DNA of 64,000 nucleotides, taken from the NCBI RefSeq assembly GCF_907163135.1, contig NZ_CAJQUA010000001.1:1379001-1443000 (forward strand), written 5' to 3'. Below, piece after piece: positions 56,221 through 64,000 of this stretch. Source of the stretch: Brachymonas denitrificans (lineage in GTDB: Bacteria; Pseudomonadota; Gammaproteobacteria; Burkholderiales; Burkholderiaceae_C). The first letter of the stretch is position 1; the number at the start of each line of letters is the position of its first letter. The position numbers were made by a program, and so were the translations under genes. The notes under the pieces were generated by a model, which had not been told where the DNA came from, searched no databases, and saw only the letters and a program-made list of their open reading frames with translations.

Positions 56221-57186
56221 ATGAGCGAGAAGAAGTTTGCATCCCAGGCCGACCTGGAAGAAAAGCAGATCAGCTGGGACAAGCTGAGCGACAACGCCTA
56301 TGCCTACACGGCGGAGGGCGATCCGAATACCGGCGTCATCATCGGCGATGACGGCGTGATGATCATCGATGCCACCGCCACGCCGGTAGCGGCCCAGGGC
56401 GTGATCAAAAAGATCCGCGAGATCACCGATCTGCCGATCAAGTACGTGGTGCTGACCCACTACCACGCCGTGCGCGTGCTGGGCGCCAGCGGCTACAAGA
56501 GCGAAGGTCTGGAGCAGATCATCGCCAGCCAGGACACCTGGGACCTGATCGTGGAGCGCGGCCAGCAGGACATGGATTCGGAAATCGGCCGCTTCCCGCG
56601 CCTGTTCCAGGCTGTGGAAAGCGTGCCCGGCCTGACCTGGCCGACGCTGGTGTTCAACGGCGAAATGACGCTGTGGATGGGCAAGCTGGAAGTGAAGATC
56701 AAGCAGGTGGGCCGTGGCCATACCAAGGGCGACACCATTGTCTACCTGCCGTCGCAGAATATCTGCTTCTCGGGCGACCTGGTCGAGGCCGATGCCGCCT
56801 GCTATACCGGCGATGCCTATCTGGCCGACTGGCCGCAGACGCTGGACAACCTGGCTGCGATGAACTTCGACAAGCTGGTGCCCGGTCGCGGCCCGGCGCT
56901 GATGGATCCTGCTGCGGTGCAGAAAGGCCTGGCCTATACGCGCGATTTCGTCAGCACGCTGTACCAGAGCGCGCAGGAAGCCGTGGCCCAGGGCATGGAT
57001 CTGAAGGCCACCATGGCGCACACGCGCAAGGCGATGGATCCGAAGTTCGGCCAGGTGTTCATCTACGAGCACTGCCTGCCGTTCGACGTGACGCGCGCCC
57101 ATGACGAAGCCAGCGGCATCCGCGATCCGCGCATCTGGACCGCCGAGCGCGACCAGCAGATGTGGCACGCGCTGCAGCAGGAGTGA
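56221..57186 (+). CDS. MBL-fold protein with degenerate second metal site
   Basis: 321-residue metallo-beta-lactamase-fold protein, first gene of the catabolic operon. The usual HxHxDH motif reads H80-Y-H82-A-V84-R85, so the Asp and third His are lost. His167 (GRGHTKGD) and Asp186 (FSGDLVEAD) remain, but the last His of PGHG is Arg223 (VPGRGPAL). Site 1 ligands (H80, H82, H167) are kept and site 2 ligands are gone. Start has GGAG upstream. It may be a mononuclear hydrolase or lactonase acting on a pathway intermediate; function unknown. Confidence 0.85.
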   Translation: MSEKKFASQADLEEKQISWDKLSDNAYAYTAEGDPNTGVIIGDDGVMIIDATATPVAAQGVIKKIREITDLPIKYVVLTHYHAVRVLGASGYKSEGLEQIIASQDTWDLIVERGQQDMDSEIGRFPRLFQAVESVPGLTWPTLVFNGEMTLWMGKLEVKIKQVGRGHTKGDTIVYLPSQNICFSGDLVEADAACYTGDAYLADWPQTLDNLAAMNFDKLVPGRGPALMDPAAVQKGLAYTRDFVSTLYQSAQEAVAQGMDLKATMAHTRKAMDPKFGQVFIYEHCLPFDVTRAHDEASGIRDPRIWTAERDQQMWHALQQE

Positions 57187-57385
57187 GCAGCGACTGAAGC
57201 GCCAAACGGTCAGCCGTCACGGTCTGGCCGCGCATGAACAGCTCAACACCTCTCGGGCGCCTTGCCGGAACTTGAGAGGGATATTCAGGAGCGCCATAGC
57301 GGCGCACCACCCCCTTTCCCCAACAGGGCACGCAGCAACAGACTGCTCACGGCATCGACCGACTAGCCCGTCCGGAGACAACATC

Positions 57386-59128
57386 ATGCTCAGTACCTAC
57401 CAGTACCAGAAGTTCCCCTACGTCCAGCCGCCGGAGATCGCCGACAAGCGCCCCGGCCACTACCCGGTCGTCGTCGTGGGCGCCGGCCCGGTGGGCCTGT
57501 CCGCTGCCATCGACCTGGCTTCGCAAGGCCATGCGGTGGTTGTGCTCGACAATGACGACACTGTCTCGATCGGTTCGCGCGGCGTGTGCTATGCCAAGCG
57601 CGCGCTCGAAGTGCTCGACCGCATGGGCTGCGGCGAGGATTTCGTGGACAAGGGCGTTTCGTGGAATGTGGGCCGCACCTTCTTCCGCGAGGACGAGGTG
57701 TTCAACTTCAACCTGCGTCCGCAGGACGACCACAACCGTCCCGGCATGATCAACCTGCAGCAGTACTACCTGGAAGAGTATCTGCTCAAGCGCGCCCGCG
57801 AACTGCCCAACCTCGAGATCCGCTTCAGGAACAACGTGATCAGCGTGCTGCAGGACGAGGACAAGGCCACGATCCGCGTCGAAACGCCGGACGGCCCCTA
57901 CTCCCTCACCGCCGACTGGCTGATCGCCTGTGACGGTGCCCGCAGCCCGATCCGCACCATGCTGGGGCTGGACATCGACGGCAAAATCTTCATGGACCGC
58001 TTCCTGATCGCCGACGTGGTGATGAAGGCCGAATACCCCGCCGAGCGCTGGTTCTGGTTCGATCCGCCTTTTCACCGCAACCAGTCGGTGTTGCTGCACC
58101 GTCAGGCTGACAACGTCTGGCGCATCGACTTCCAGCTCGGCTGGCAGGCTGATCCCGAAGAGGAAAAAAAGCCGGAAAACGTGATTCCGCGTATCCGCGC
58201 CATGCTGGGCGATGAACGCGAGTTCGAGCTGGAATGGGTGAGCGTCTATACCTTCCAGTGCCGCCGCATGGGCCGCTTCAACCACGGCCGCGTGCTGTTT
58301 GCCGGTGATTCGGCGCACCAGGTGTCGCCCTTCGGCGCCCGCGGTGCCAACTCGGGCATCCAGGACACCGACAACCTGGTGTGGAAACTCAAGCTGGTGC
58401 TGGAAGGCAAAGCCCCGGCCAGCCTGCTCGACAGCTACAGCGACGAGCGCGGCTACGCGGCGGACGAGAACATCCTCAATTCGACCCGCTCCACCGATTT
58501 CATCACGCCCAAGAGCAAGACCAGCACCACTTTCCGCAATGCGGTGCTGGAGCTGGCCGGTGACTATCCGTTTGCGCGTGCGCTGGTCAACTCAGGCCGC
58601 CTGTCGGTGCCGAGCTATCTGACCACCTCCGGCCTGAATACCCCGGACAGTGACAGCTTTGCAGGCAATATGGTGCCCGGCGCGCCGATGGATGATGCAC
58701 CTGTTGCATGCGCCACTCTGCAAACGTCATCTGGCCGCACCAACGGCGCGAGCCATTCCGAGGGGGCCGGCAACGCCCCATCCTCGGGCGGCCAGCGCCC
58801 CTGGCTGCTGCAGCACTGCGGCAACCGTTTCCAGCTGCTGCACTACATCGAAGACGCTTCTGCCCTCGATGCCGCCACCGCACAGGCACTCTCTGCGCTG
58901 GAGCAGGGCAGCATACCGGTTGAACCCCTGATCATCGCCCAGCGCGGCAGCGCCGCCGCCGGCCTCGCCACCCTGATCGACAGCAAGCAGCGCATCCGCG
59001 AACGCTACGACCTGCAGCCCGGCACCAGCTACCTGCTGCGCCCCGACCAGCACGTCGCCGCCCGCTGGCGCCAGTTCGACGCCGACAAGGTCCGCGTCGC
59101 CCTAGCCCGTGCCACCGGCAACGCCTGA
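57386..59128 (+). CDS. FAD-dependent aromatic monooxygenase (MhpA/PheA-like)
   Basis: 580-residue group A flavoprotein hydroxylase. Motifs: GxGxxG in VVVVGAGPVGLSAAIDLASQ, DG motif LIACDGARSPIR, and GD motif VLFAGDSAHQVSPFGARGAN. The C-terminal thioredoxin-like domain is joined by a Ser/Gly-rich insertion (about residues 440-470). NADH/NADPH plus O2 would hydroxylate a phenolic ring; relatives act on 3-hydroxyphenylpropionate, phenols and 3-hydroxybenzoate. Lies 199 bases after the MBL gene (no clear signal there, only a weak GCGCC/GGCGC stem) and has GGAG upstream. Substrate undetermined. Confidence 0.9.
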   Translation: MLSTYQYQKFPYVQPPEIADKRPGHYPVVVVGAGPVGLSAAIDLASQGHAVVVLDNDDTVSIGSRGVCYAKRALEVLDRMGCGEDFVDKGVSWNVGRTFFREDEVFNFNLRPQDDHNRPGMINLQQYYLEEYLLKRARELPNLEIRFRNNVISVLQDEDKATIRVETPDGPYSLTADWLIACDGARSPIRTMLGLDIDGKIFMDRFLIADVVMKAEYPAERWFWFDPPFHRNQSVLLHRQADNVWRIDFQLGWQADPEEEKKPENVIPRIRAMLGDEREFELEWVSVYTFQCRRMGRFNHGRVLFAGDSAHQVSPFGARGANSGIQDTDNLVWKLKLVLEGKAPASLLDSYSDERGYAADENILNSTRSTDFITPKSKTSTTFRNAVLELAGDYPFARALVNSGRLSVPSYLTTSGLNTPDSDSFAGNMVPGAPMDDAPVACATLQTSSGRTNGASHSEGAGNAPSSGGQRPWLLQHCGNRFQLLHYIEDASALDAATAQALSALEQGSIPVEPLIIAQRGSAAAGLATLIDSKQRIRERYDLQPGTSYLLRPDQHVAARWRQFDADKVRVALARATGNA

Positions 59129-59144
59129 TCCGAAGGAGACATCC

Positions 59145-59399
59145 ATGCCCCTGAACACGCAACCCAACTTCTCCGAGCAAGGCAAGCGCTATTTCCAGCT
59201 GTTCTCGCCCGGCGACGACTTCTACGAAGCCCTGATCGACATGCACCGCGACCTGAGCGACGAGCAGAGCGCCATGGTCAACGCCCGCCTGATCCTGCTG
59301 CTGGCCAACCATATCGGCGACATCGGCACCCTGCGCGAAGCCATGGCGATCGCGCGCAACATCACCCCATCCCCCACCCCCGCTGCTGCGCAGCTCTAA
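59145..59399 (+). CDS. DUF2783 family protein
   Basis: 84-residue acidic, mostly helical cytoplasmic protein. The family core is DDFYEALIDMHRDLSDEQSA followed by NARLILLLANHIGD. GAAGGAG precedes the ATG. It sits between the monooxygenase and VOC genes with sixteen and ten bases on either side, so all three are co-expressed; it may be a small partner or stabiliser of the monooxygenase. No catalytic residues are evident. Confidence 0.88.
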   Translation: MPLNTQPNFSEQGKRYFQLFSPGDDFYEALIDMHRDLSDEQSAMVNARLILLLANHIGDIGTLREAMAIARNITPSPTPAAAQL

Positions 59400-59409
59400 G
59401 GAGAACGCC

Positions 59410-59967
59410 ATGAGCCTGATCCGCAAAATCCACCATGTGGCCTACCGCTGCAAGGATGCCAAAGAGACCGTCGAATGGTACGTCAAGCACCTGAAGATGG
59501 ACTTCGTGCTCGCCATCGCCGAAGACGAGGTCCCGTCCACCAAGGCGGCCGACCCGTACATGCACGTGTTCCTGGATGCCGGCAACGGCAACATCCTGGC
59601 CTTTTTCGAGCTGCCTACCTGCGCCCCCATGGGTCGCGACGAAAACACCCCCACCTGGACGCAGCATCTGGCGCTGGAAGTCGACTCCGTCGAGACCATG
59701 CTGCAGACCAAGGCAGAGCTGGAGGCCGCCGGCATCGAGGTGGTGGGCCCGACCGACCACACGCTGTTCCAGTCGATCTACTTCTTCGATCCCAACGGTC
59801 ACCGTCTGGAACTGGCCGCCAACACCGCCACGCCCGAGATGAACGCAAAGCTCGACGCCGTGAAGTGGGAGATGCTGAACGAGTGGGCCGAAACCAAGCG
59901 CGCTCCGCACCACGCCCGCTGGATGCATGATGGCAGCTATGCCTACGACAAAAGGACCCAAGCATGA
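59410..59967 (+). CDS. VOC-fold metalloenzyme, candidate ring-cleavage or lyase step
   Basis: 185-residue vicinal-oxygen-chelate protein. The four metal ligands of a glyoxalase-type site are seen: His8 or His9 (IHHVAYRC), Glu67 (AFFELP), His86 (TQHLALEV) and Glu134 (GHRLELAAN). The same fold builds type I extradiol dioxygenases and glyoxalase I. AAGGAG ribosome site; stop overlaps the FAH gene. Because the cluster has no other dioxygenase, this is a candidate for ring opening, but the four-ligand spacing resembles glyoxalase I. Confidence 0.85.
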   Translation: MSLIRKIHHVAYRCKDAKETVEWYVKHLKMDFVLAIAEDEVPSTKAADPYMHVFLDAGNGNILAFFELPTCAPMGRDENTPTWTQHLALEVDSVETMLQTKAELEAAGIEVVGPTDHTLFQSIYFFDPNGHRLELAANTATPEMNAKLDAVKWEMLNEWAETKRAPHHARWMHDGSYAYDKRTQA

Positions 59968-60977
59968 AACTCGCCACCCTCAAGCAAGGCGGCCGTGACG
60001 GCACGCTCGTCGTCGTCAGCCGCGACCTGACGCGCTACCGCTCCGTCCCTGCCATCGCGCGTACCTTGCAAGCCGCGCTGGACGACTGGGCCAGCATCGA
60101 GCCCCAGCTGCGCCAGACCTACGAAGCGCTGAACAGCGGCACCATCGAGGGCGAACCCTTCGACGAGGCCGCCTGCCACTCCCCGCTGCCGCGCGCCTAC
60201 CAGTGGGCTGACGGCTCGGCCTACATCAACCATGTGGAGCTGGTGCGCAAGGCACGCAATGCCGAGGTGCCGCAGTCCTTCTACAGCGATCCGCTGATGT
60301 ACCAGGGCGGCTCCGACGGCTTCGTCGGCCCGCGCGACAAGGTCATCGCCAAGCCCGAATGGGGCATCGATTTCGAGGCCGAAGTCACGGTCGTGACCGG
60401 TGACGTGGCCCAGGGCGCCACGCCGCAGGAAGCCGCCAGCGCCATCCGCCTGATCATGCTGGTCAACGATGTGTCGCTGCGCAACCTGATCCCGAACGAA
60501 CTGGCCAAGGGCTTCGGCTTTTTCCAGAGCAAGCCGGCCAGCGCGTTCAGCCCGGTGGCCGTCACGCCGGACGAACTGGGCGATGCCTGGAAGGATGCCA
60601 AGGTGCACCTGCCGCTACTGGTGCACCTGAACGGCAAGCTGTTCGGCCAGCCCAACGCTGGCCAGGACATGACCTTCGATTTCGGCCAGCTGGTAGCCCA
60701 TGTGGCCAAGACGCGCACCCTGTGCGCGGGCAGCATCATCGGCTCCGGCACCGTGTCGAACAAGCAGGACAGCCTGTGGGGCTCGACCGTGGACAACGGC
60801 GGCGTAGGCTACTGCTGCCTGGCCGAAGTGCGCACCTACGAGACCATCGAGCAGGGCAAGCCGGCTACGCCCTTCATGGACCACGGCGACGTGGTGCGCA
60901 TCGAGATGTTCGATGCCCAGGGGCAGAACATCTTCGGAACCATAGAGAACACGGTCGATACGGCAACCGCCCGCTGA
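59964..60977 (+). CDS. Fumarylacetoacetate hydrolase family protein
   Basis: 337-residue FAH-fold enzyme. Metal and catalytic regions: DPLMYQGGSDGFVGPRD, GIDFEAEVTVVTGDVAQG, LVNDVSLRNLIPNELAKGFG FFQSKPASAFSPVAV and GSIIGSGTVSN. Two-domain bacterial form, shorter than eukaryotic FAH. It would cleave a fumarylacetoacetate- or fumarylpyruvate-like beta-diketone into fumarate and a second acid. ATG overlaps the VOC stop by four bases; 76 bases before the isomerase gene. Confidence 0.92.
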   Translation: MKLATLKQGGRDGTLVVVSRDLTRYRSVPAIARTLQAALDDWASIEPQLRQTYEALNSGTIEGEPFDEAACHSPLPRAYQWADGSAYINHVELVRKARNAEVPQSFYSDPLMYQGGSDGFVGPRDKVIAKPEWGIDFEAEVTVVTGDVAQGATPQEAASAIRLIMLVNDVSLRNLIPNELAKGFGFFQSKPASAFSPVAVTPDELGDAWKDAKVHLPLLVHLNGKLFGQPNAGQDMTFDFGQLVAHVAKTRTLCAGSIIGSGTVSNKQDSLWGSTVDNGGVGYCCLAEVRTYETIEQGKPATPFMDHGDVVRIEMFDAQGQNIFGTIENTVDTATAR

Positions 60978-61053
60978 CCGACCCATTCGCCATCATCGTC
61001 CGTGCGCACTCCGGTGTTTGCGGACGCACCGCTTTACCCCGCAGCTCCTCACC

Positions 61054-61704
61054 ATGCCCAAGCTTTACACCTACTTCCGCAGCTCGGCAGCCTACCGCGT
61101 GCGCATCGCGCTCGCGCTGAAAGGCGTGGCCCACGAGGCCATTCGGGTGCATCTGGCACGCAACGGCGGCGAGCAGCACAGCCCGGCCTACCGCGACAAG
61201 AACCCGCAAGGCCTGGTACCCGCCTTCGAACTCGACGAAGGCACCGTGCTCACGCAGTCGCTCGCCATCATCGAGTATCTGGACGAAACCCAGCCCGGCC
61301 CTGCCCTGCTGCCCGCGGATGCTGTCGGCCGCGCCCGCGTGCGCGCCATCGCACAGGGCATTGCCTGCGACATTCACCCGATCAACAACCTGCGCGTATT
61401 GCAGTACCTGGGCGGCCAGCTGGGTGCCACGCAGGAGCAGAAGGACGCCTGGTACCACCACTGGATCGCCACCGGCCTGCAGGGCCTGGAAGCCATGCTG
61501 GCCGGCCACCCCGACACCGACCGCTTCTGCCATGGCGACACGCCCACGCTCGCCGACTGCTGCCTGGTACCACAGCTGTTCAATGCGCGGCGTTTCAATT
61601 GCCCGCTGGACGCCTACCCGACCCTGCTGCGCATCGACGCGGCGTGTGCGGAACTGCCCGCCTTCCAGCAGGCTGCACCCGGAGCACAAGCCGACGCCGA
61701 GTGA
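61054..61704 (+). CDS. maiA: Maleylacetoacetate isomerase, zeta-class GST
   Basis: 216-residue glutathione-dependent cis-trans isomerase. Zeta motif FRSSAAYRVRIALALKG, in which Ser10-Ser11 are kept and the usual Cys position is Ala12. GSH-site NPQGLVPAFELDEG and LTQSLAIIEYLDE, then the helical domain with PTLADCCLVPQLFNARRF. It would isomerise maleylacetoacetate (or maleylpyruvate) made by ring cleavage, feeding the FAH enzyme. Last gene of the cluster; terminator follows. Confidence 0.92.
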   Translation: MPKLYTYFRSSAAYRVRIALALKGVAHEAIRVHLARNGGEQHSPAYRDKNPQGLVPAFELDEGTVLTQSLAIIEYLDETQPGPALLPADAVGRARVRAIAQGIACDIHPINNLRVLQYLGGQLGATQEQKDAWYHHWIATGLQGLEAMLAGHPDTDRFCHGDTPTLADCCLVPQLFNARRFNCPLDAYPTLLRIDAACAELPAFQQAAPGAQADAE

Positions 61705-61759
61705 GCAGCGGCTGTTACCAGCAGCGGCCGCCTTTTGACATACGCTCTCCAGAAAACAA

Positions 61760-61794
61760 AACACCCCGAACAGGATCAAACCTGCCGGGGTGTT
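61760..61794. terminator. Terminator between maiA and suhB
   Basis: Nine-base-pair stem AACACCCCG (61760-61768) / CGGGGTGTT (61786-61794) with an inner CAGG/CCTG pairing (61771-61774 with 61781-61784). A/T on both flanks allows action for either convergent gene. Confidence 0.82.
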
Positions 61795-61819
61795 GTTGTT
61801 TCAACTGGTTGTACCGGAT

Positions 61820-62719
61820 TTATTCTTCGCTGCCATCCTCGGCGGCCACCTGCTGCTGCGCCGCCTCTTCGGCCTCGCGCGCCGCACGGCGGGCGGCCTT
61901 GGCTTCTTCGGTATAACGGCTGTACTTGCTCAGCATGTTCACCATCAGGCCGTAGATCTTCGGGTTGCCGGCAATGCATTCCTCGGCAAACAGCAGGTCG
62001 TCCGCCTCGCCGGTGAAGTTGCCCACCAGGCCACCGGCTTCCTGCACCAGCAGGCTGCCCGCGGCCACATCCCACGGGCTCAGGCCTGTCTCGAAGAAGC
62101 CATCGCTCATGCCGGCGGCCACATAGGCCAGATCCAGCGCGGCAGCGCCCGGACGGCGGATGGCGGTGGTCTTCTTCATCATGTCGGTGAACATCTGCAT
62201 GAACTGGCCATAGTCCTGTCCCGGACGGAACGGAAAGCCCGTGGTGATCAGGCAATCTGCCAGGCGGATGCGCTTGCCCACGCGGATGCGTCGCTCGTTC
62301 ATGTAGGCGCCGCGGCCACGCGTGGCGGTGAACAGGTCATTGCGGTTGGGATCGTAGATCACCGCCTGCTCGATCTTGCCGCGCACCGCCAGGGCGATGC
62401 TCACGCAATACACTGGGAAGCCATGGATGAAGTTGGTGGTGCCATCGAGCGGATCGATGTACCAGATGAAATCGCTGTTCCTGTTGCCGTGGCGCTGGCC
62501 GGATTCTTCGGCGTAAATGCCGTGCTGGGGATAGGCGCCCAGCAGGGTTTCGATGATGGCGGCCTCGGAGGCCTGGTCCACTTCGGTCACAAAGTCGTTC
62601 GCCTGCTTCTGCGAAACGCGCACCGACTCGACGTCGAGCGAGGCACGGTTGATGATGGCGCCAGCGGCGCGGGCAGCCTTGATGGCCACGTTGAGCATGG
62701 GATGCAGGTTGGAAGACAT
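61820..62719 (-). CDS. suhB: Inositol-1-monophosphatase SuhB
   Basis: 299-residue Mg-dependent phosphatase, also a ribosomal-RNA antitermination factor in E. coli. Metal site motifs: [25 protein letters not shown] and [17 protein letters not shown] with the third Asp. [13 protein letters not shown] and FFETGL complete the family pattern. The C-terminus carries a long Ala/Glu/Arg helix ([20 protein letters not shown]), beyond E. coli length. Start at 62719 begins the conserved frame. Divergent from anbu. Confidence 0.95.
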   Translation of the reverse strand: MSSNLHPMLNVAIKAARAAGAIINRASLDVESVRVSQKQANDFVTEVDQASEAAIIETLLGAYPQHGIYAEESGQRHGNRNSDFIWYIDPLDGTTNFIHGFPVYCVSIALAVRGKIEQAVIYDPNRNDLFTATRGRGAYMNERRIRVGKRIRLADCLITTGFPFRPGQDYGQFMQMFTDMMKKTTAIRRPGAAALDLAYVAAGMSDGFFETGLSPWDVAAGSLLVQEAGGLVGNFTGEADDLLFAEECIAGNPKIYGLMVNMLSKYSRYTEEAKAARRAAREAEEAAQQQVAAEDGSEE

Positions 62720-62900
62720 GTGAATTGTGGGTAAGAGCGGCAACAAAAGACACCGTCGATGCGGTGCCTCGCAATCGCGCTATTCTACGATGATGCCCAT
62801 TTTTGCGCACCCCCTGCGTGGATGTCGCCCCACACATTCCCGGCAGGAAATGCAAAATCGCACGACAATACGATTCTTTCCCACTGCAGGCAGATTGCCC

Positions 62901-63740
62901 ATGACCTACTGCGTTGCCATCAAGCTCAAGGCCGGACTGGTGTTCCTGTCCGACTCGCGCACCAATGCCGGCGTCGACCAGATCAGCACCTTCCGCAAGA
63001 TGATGGTCTATGAAAAGACCGACGACCGCTTCATGGTACTGCTCTCGGCCGGCAACCTCAGCATTGCCCAGTCGGTGCGCGAAATCCTGCAGACCCAGGT
63101 GCTGCGCGACGAAGCGCCGCACGACGGCAGCAGCAGCGGCCTGACGATCTGGAATGCCACCAGCATGTTCGATGCCGCGCGCGTGCTCGGCTGCGCCGTG
63201 CGCCACATCCACAAGCGCGATGGCGCCGCCCTGCGCGCCGCCAATGTCGATTTCAATGTTTCGCTGATCTTTGGCGGCCAGATCAAGGGCGAAGGCATGC
63301 GCCTGTTCCTCGTGTATTCGGCCGGCAACTTCATCGAGGCCACGGACGAAACGCCCTTCTTCCAGATCGGCGAATCCAAGTACGGCAAGCCCGTGCTCGA
63401 CCGCGTGATCCATCCGGACATTCCGCTGGATGAGGCCGCCAAGTGCGCGCTGGTATCCATGGATTCCACGCTCAAGTCCAACCTCTCGGTAGGCCTGCCG
63501 CTGGATCTGGTCGTGTACGACGCCAATTCGCTGCGTGGCGACAAGATCGTGTGCATCGACCACACCAACCCTTACTTCCGCACCATGCACGAGCAATGGG
63601 GCGTGAAGCTGCGCGAAGTCTTCGACAGCCTGCCGGACCCGGTCTGGAACGGCGAAAGCACCGACACCCCGCTCGTCATGCAGGACGGCGCCTATCCCCC
63701 TCTTGCCAAAATCCAGTCCCCCGAGGATCGGGTCATCTGA
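62901..63740 (+). CDS. Anbu proteasome-type peptidase
   Basis: 279-residue Ntn-hydrolase of the Anbu (ancestral beta subunit) family. The precursor begins M-T2-Y-C, so Met removal would expose the catalytic Thr; Asp18 and Lys33 in LSDSRTNAG and STFRKM complete the proteasome-like triad. NFIEATDETPFFQIGESKYG KPVLDR and DHTNPYF are typical. Such subunits form rings. Its frequent partners (alpha-E, transglutaminase-like and ATP-grasp genes) are not beside it; an alpha/beta hydrolase follows with a TGATG junction. Confidence 0.92.
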   Translation: MTYCVAIKLKAGLVFLSDSRTNAGVDQISTFRKMMVYEKTDDRFMVLLSAGNLSIAQSVREILQTQVLRDEAPHDGSSSGLTIWNATSMFDAARVLGCAVRHIHKRDGAALRAANVDFNVSLIFGGQIKGEGMRLFLVYSAGNFIEATDETPFFQIGESKYGKPVLDRVIHPDIPLDEAAKCALVSMDSTLKSNLSVGLPLDLVVYDANSLRGDKIVCIDHTNPYFRTMHEQWGVKLREVFDSLPDPVWNGESTDTPLVMQDGAYPPLAKIQSPEDRVI

Positions 63741-64000
63741 TGGAAACACCACGCACGCCCCCCGCACAGATCGTTTTTTCGCACGGCAACAGCTTTCCTG
63801 CCGGCACCTACCGCGTGCTGCTCGACCAGCTCGAGCAACAGGGCCATGAAGTCCATGCGCTGGACAAGTACGGCCACGACCCACGCTACCCTGTCAGCAA
63901 CAACTGGCACCACATGGTGGAGCAGTTGATCGACTTCTGCGACACCCTGCCCCAGCCCGAAGACAAGCCGCGCTATCTGCTCGGCCACTCCATGGGCGGC
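63740..64000 (+). CDS. Alpha/beta hydrolase (3' truncated)
   Basis: First 87 residues of an alpha/beta-fold hydrolase, cut by the window end. The oxyanion-hole motif is IVFSHGNSFPAGTY and the nucleophile elbow GHSMGG is the last visible residue run. The ATG shares its A with the anbu stop (TGATG), so translation is coupled to the Anbu peptidase. Likely a serine hydrolase or esterase; substrate unknown. Confidence 0.85.
   Translation, partial: METPRTPPAQIVFSHGNSFPAGTYRVLLDQLEQQGHEVHALDKYGHDPRYPVSNNWHHMVEQLIDFCDTLPQPEDKPRYLLGHSMGG

Noticed and set aside
1-64000. CRISPR arrays, insertion sequences, integrases, prophage genes
   Set aside because: No regularly spaced repeats, transposase motifs, terminal inverted repeats or phage genes were seen; the gene content is core metabolism throughout.

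Overview
The window is GC-rich, densely packed bacterial chromosome that reads as ordinary core genome of a betaproteobacterium (Burkholderiales, most likely Comamonadaceae; this assignment is inference). Grounds: a rpsO-pnp-tpiA-secG-tRNA-Leu-nuoA..N run ending in DUF2818, a GTP-type PEP carboxykinase, an Slt-type transglycosylase divergent from 5-formyl-THF cyclo-ligase, YjgA/PmbA, and an Anbu proteasome-like peptidase. I see no insertion sequence, prophage, integrase or CRISPR array.

Layout. 1-2.5 kb: end of a cobalamin cluster (cobS partial, cobC) facing two unknown single-span membrane proteins. 2.7-4.4 kb: 5'-nucleotidase overlapping queC. 4.5-9.0 kb: slt and an SbmA/YddA-like ABC exporter on the minus strand, with the folate enzyme diverging. 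9.1-10.3 kb: two paralogous lipoproteins. 10.4-14.1 kb: DedA, then mutL-miaA. 14.1-35.2 kb (minus strand): a near-continuous transcription block rpsO, pnp, quinone oxidoreductase, tpiA, secG, tRNA-Leu(GAG), the complete 14-gene Complex I operon, DUF2818, Nudix and DUF1178. 35.3-39 kb: small secreted protein, tsaD, ybiB and a BaiN-like flavoprotein. 39-46 kb: pckG, a zinc alcohol dehydrogenase, rpsU, a YqeY-like protein and a Zn/Cd-type P-ATPase. 46-55 kb: small membrane protein, pmbA, yjgA, a FecR-domain protein, cysE, trmJ, small membrane protein, mutS. 55.2-61.7 kb: an aromatic-catabolism-like cluster (LysR, MBL-fold protein, FAD monooxygenase, DUF2783, VOC protein, FAH hydrolase, zeta-GST isomerase). 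61.8-64 kb: suhB, anbu and a truncated alpha/beta hydrolase.

How genes work together. Complex I genes are tightly spaced or overlapping, consistent with one transcript for assembly. The 55-61 kb cluster has the logic of a hydroquinone/homogentisate-like route (ring hydroxylation, an unidentified ring-opening step, cis-trans isomerisation, hydrolysis). It holds no recognisable cupin or HmgA-type ring-cleavage dioxygenase; the VOC protein is the only candidate in the cluster. Its MBL-fold protein has lost the ligands of one metal site while keeping the other. This cluster is the best candidate for something undescribed.

Regulatory structure read from the bases: a strong promoter and a three-hairpin, attenuator-like leader before rpsU; a promoter and structured leader before rpsO; a strong hairpin in the pckG leader; three GATAAAT repeats between the LysR gene and its divergent target; and seven clear or likely intrinsic terminators. 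The P-ATPase starts with Cys-Cys pairs repeated exactly every 13 residues.
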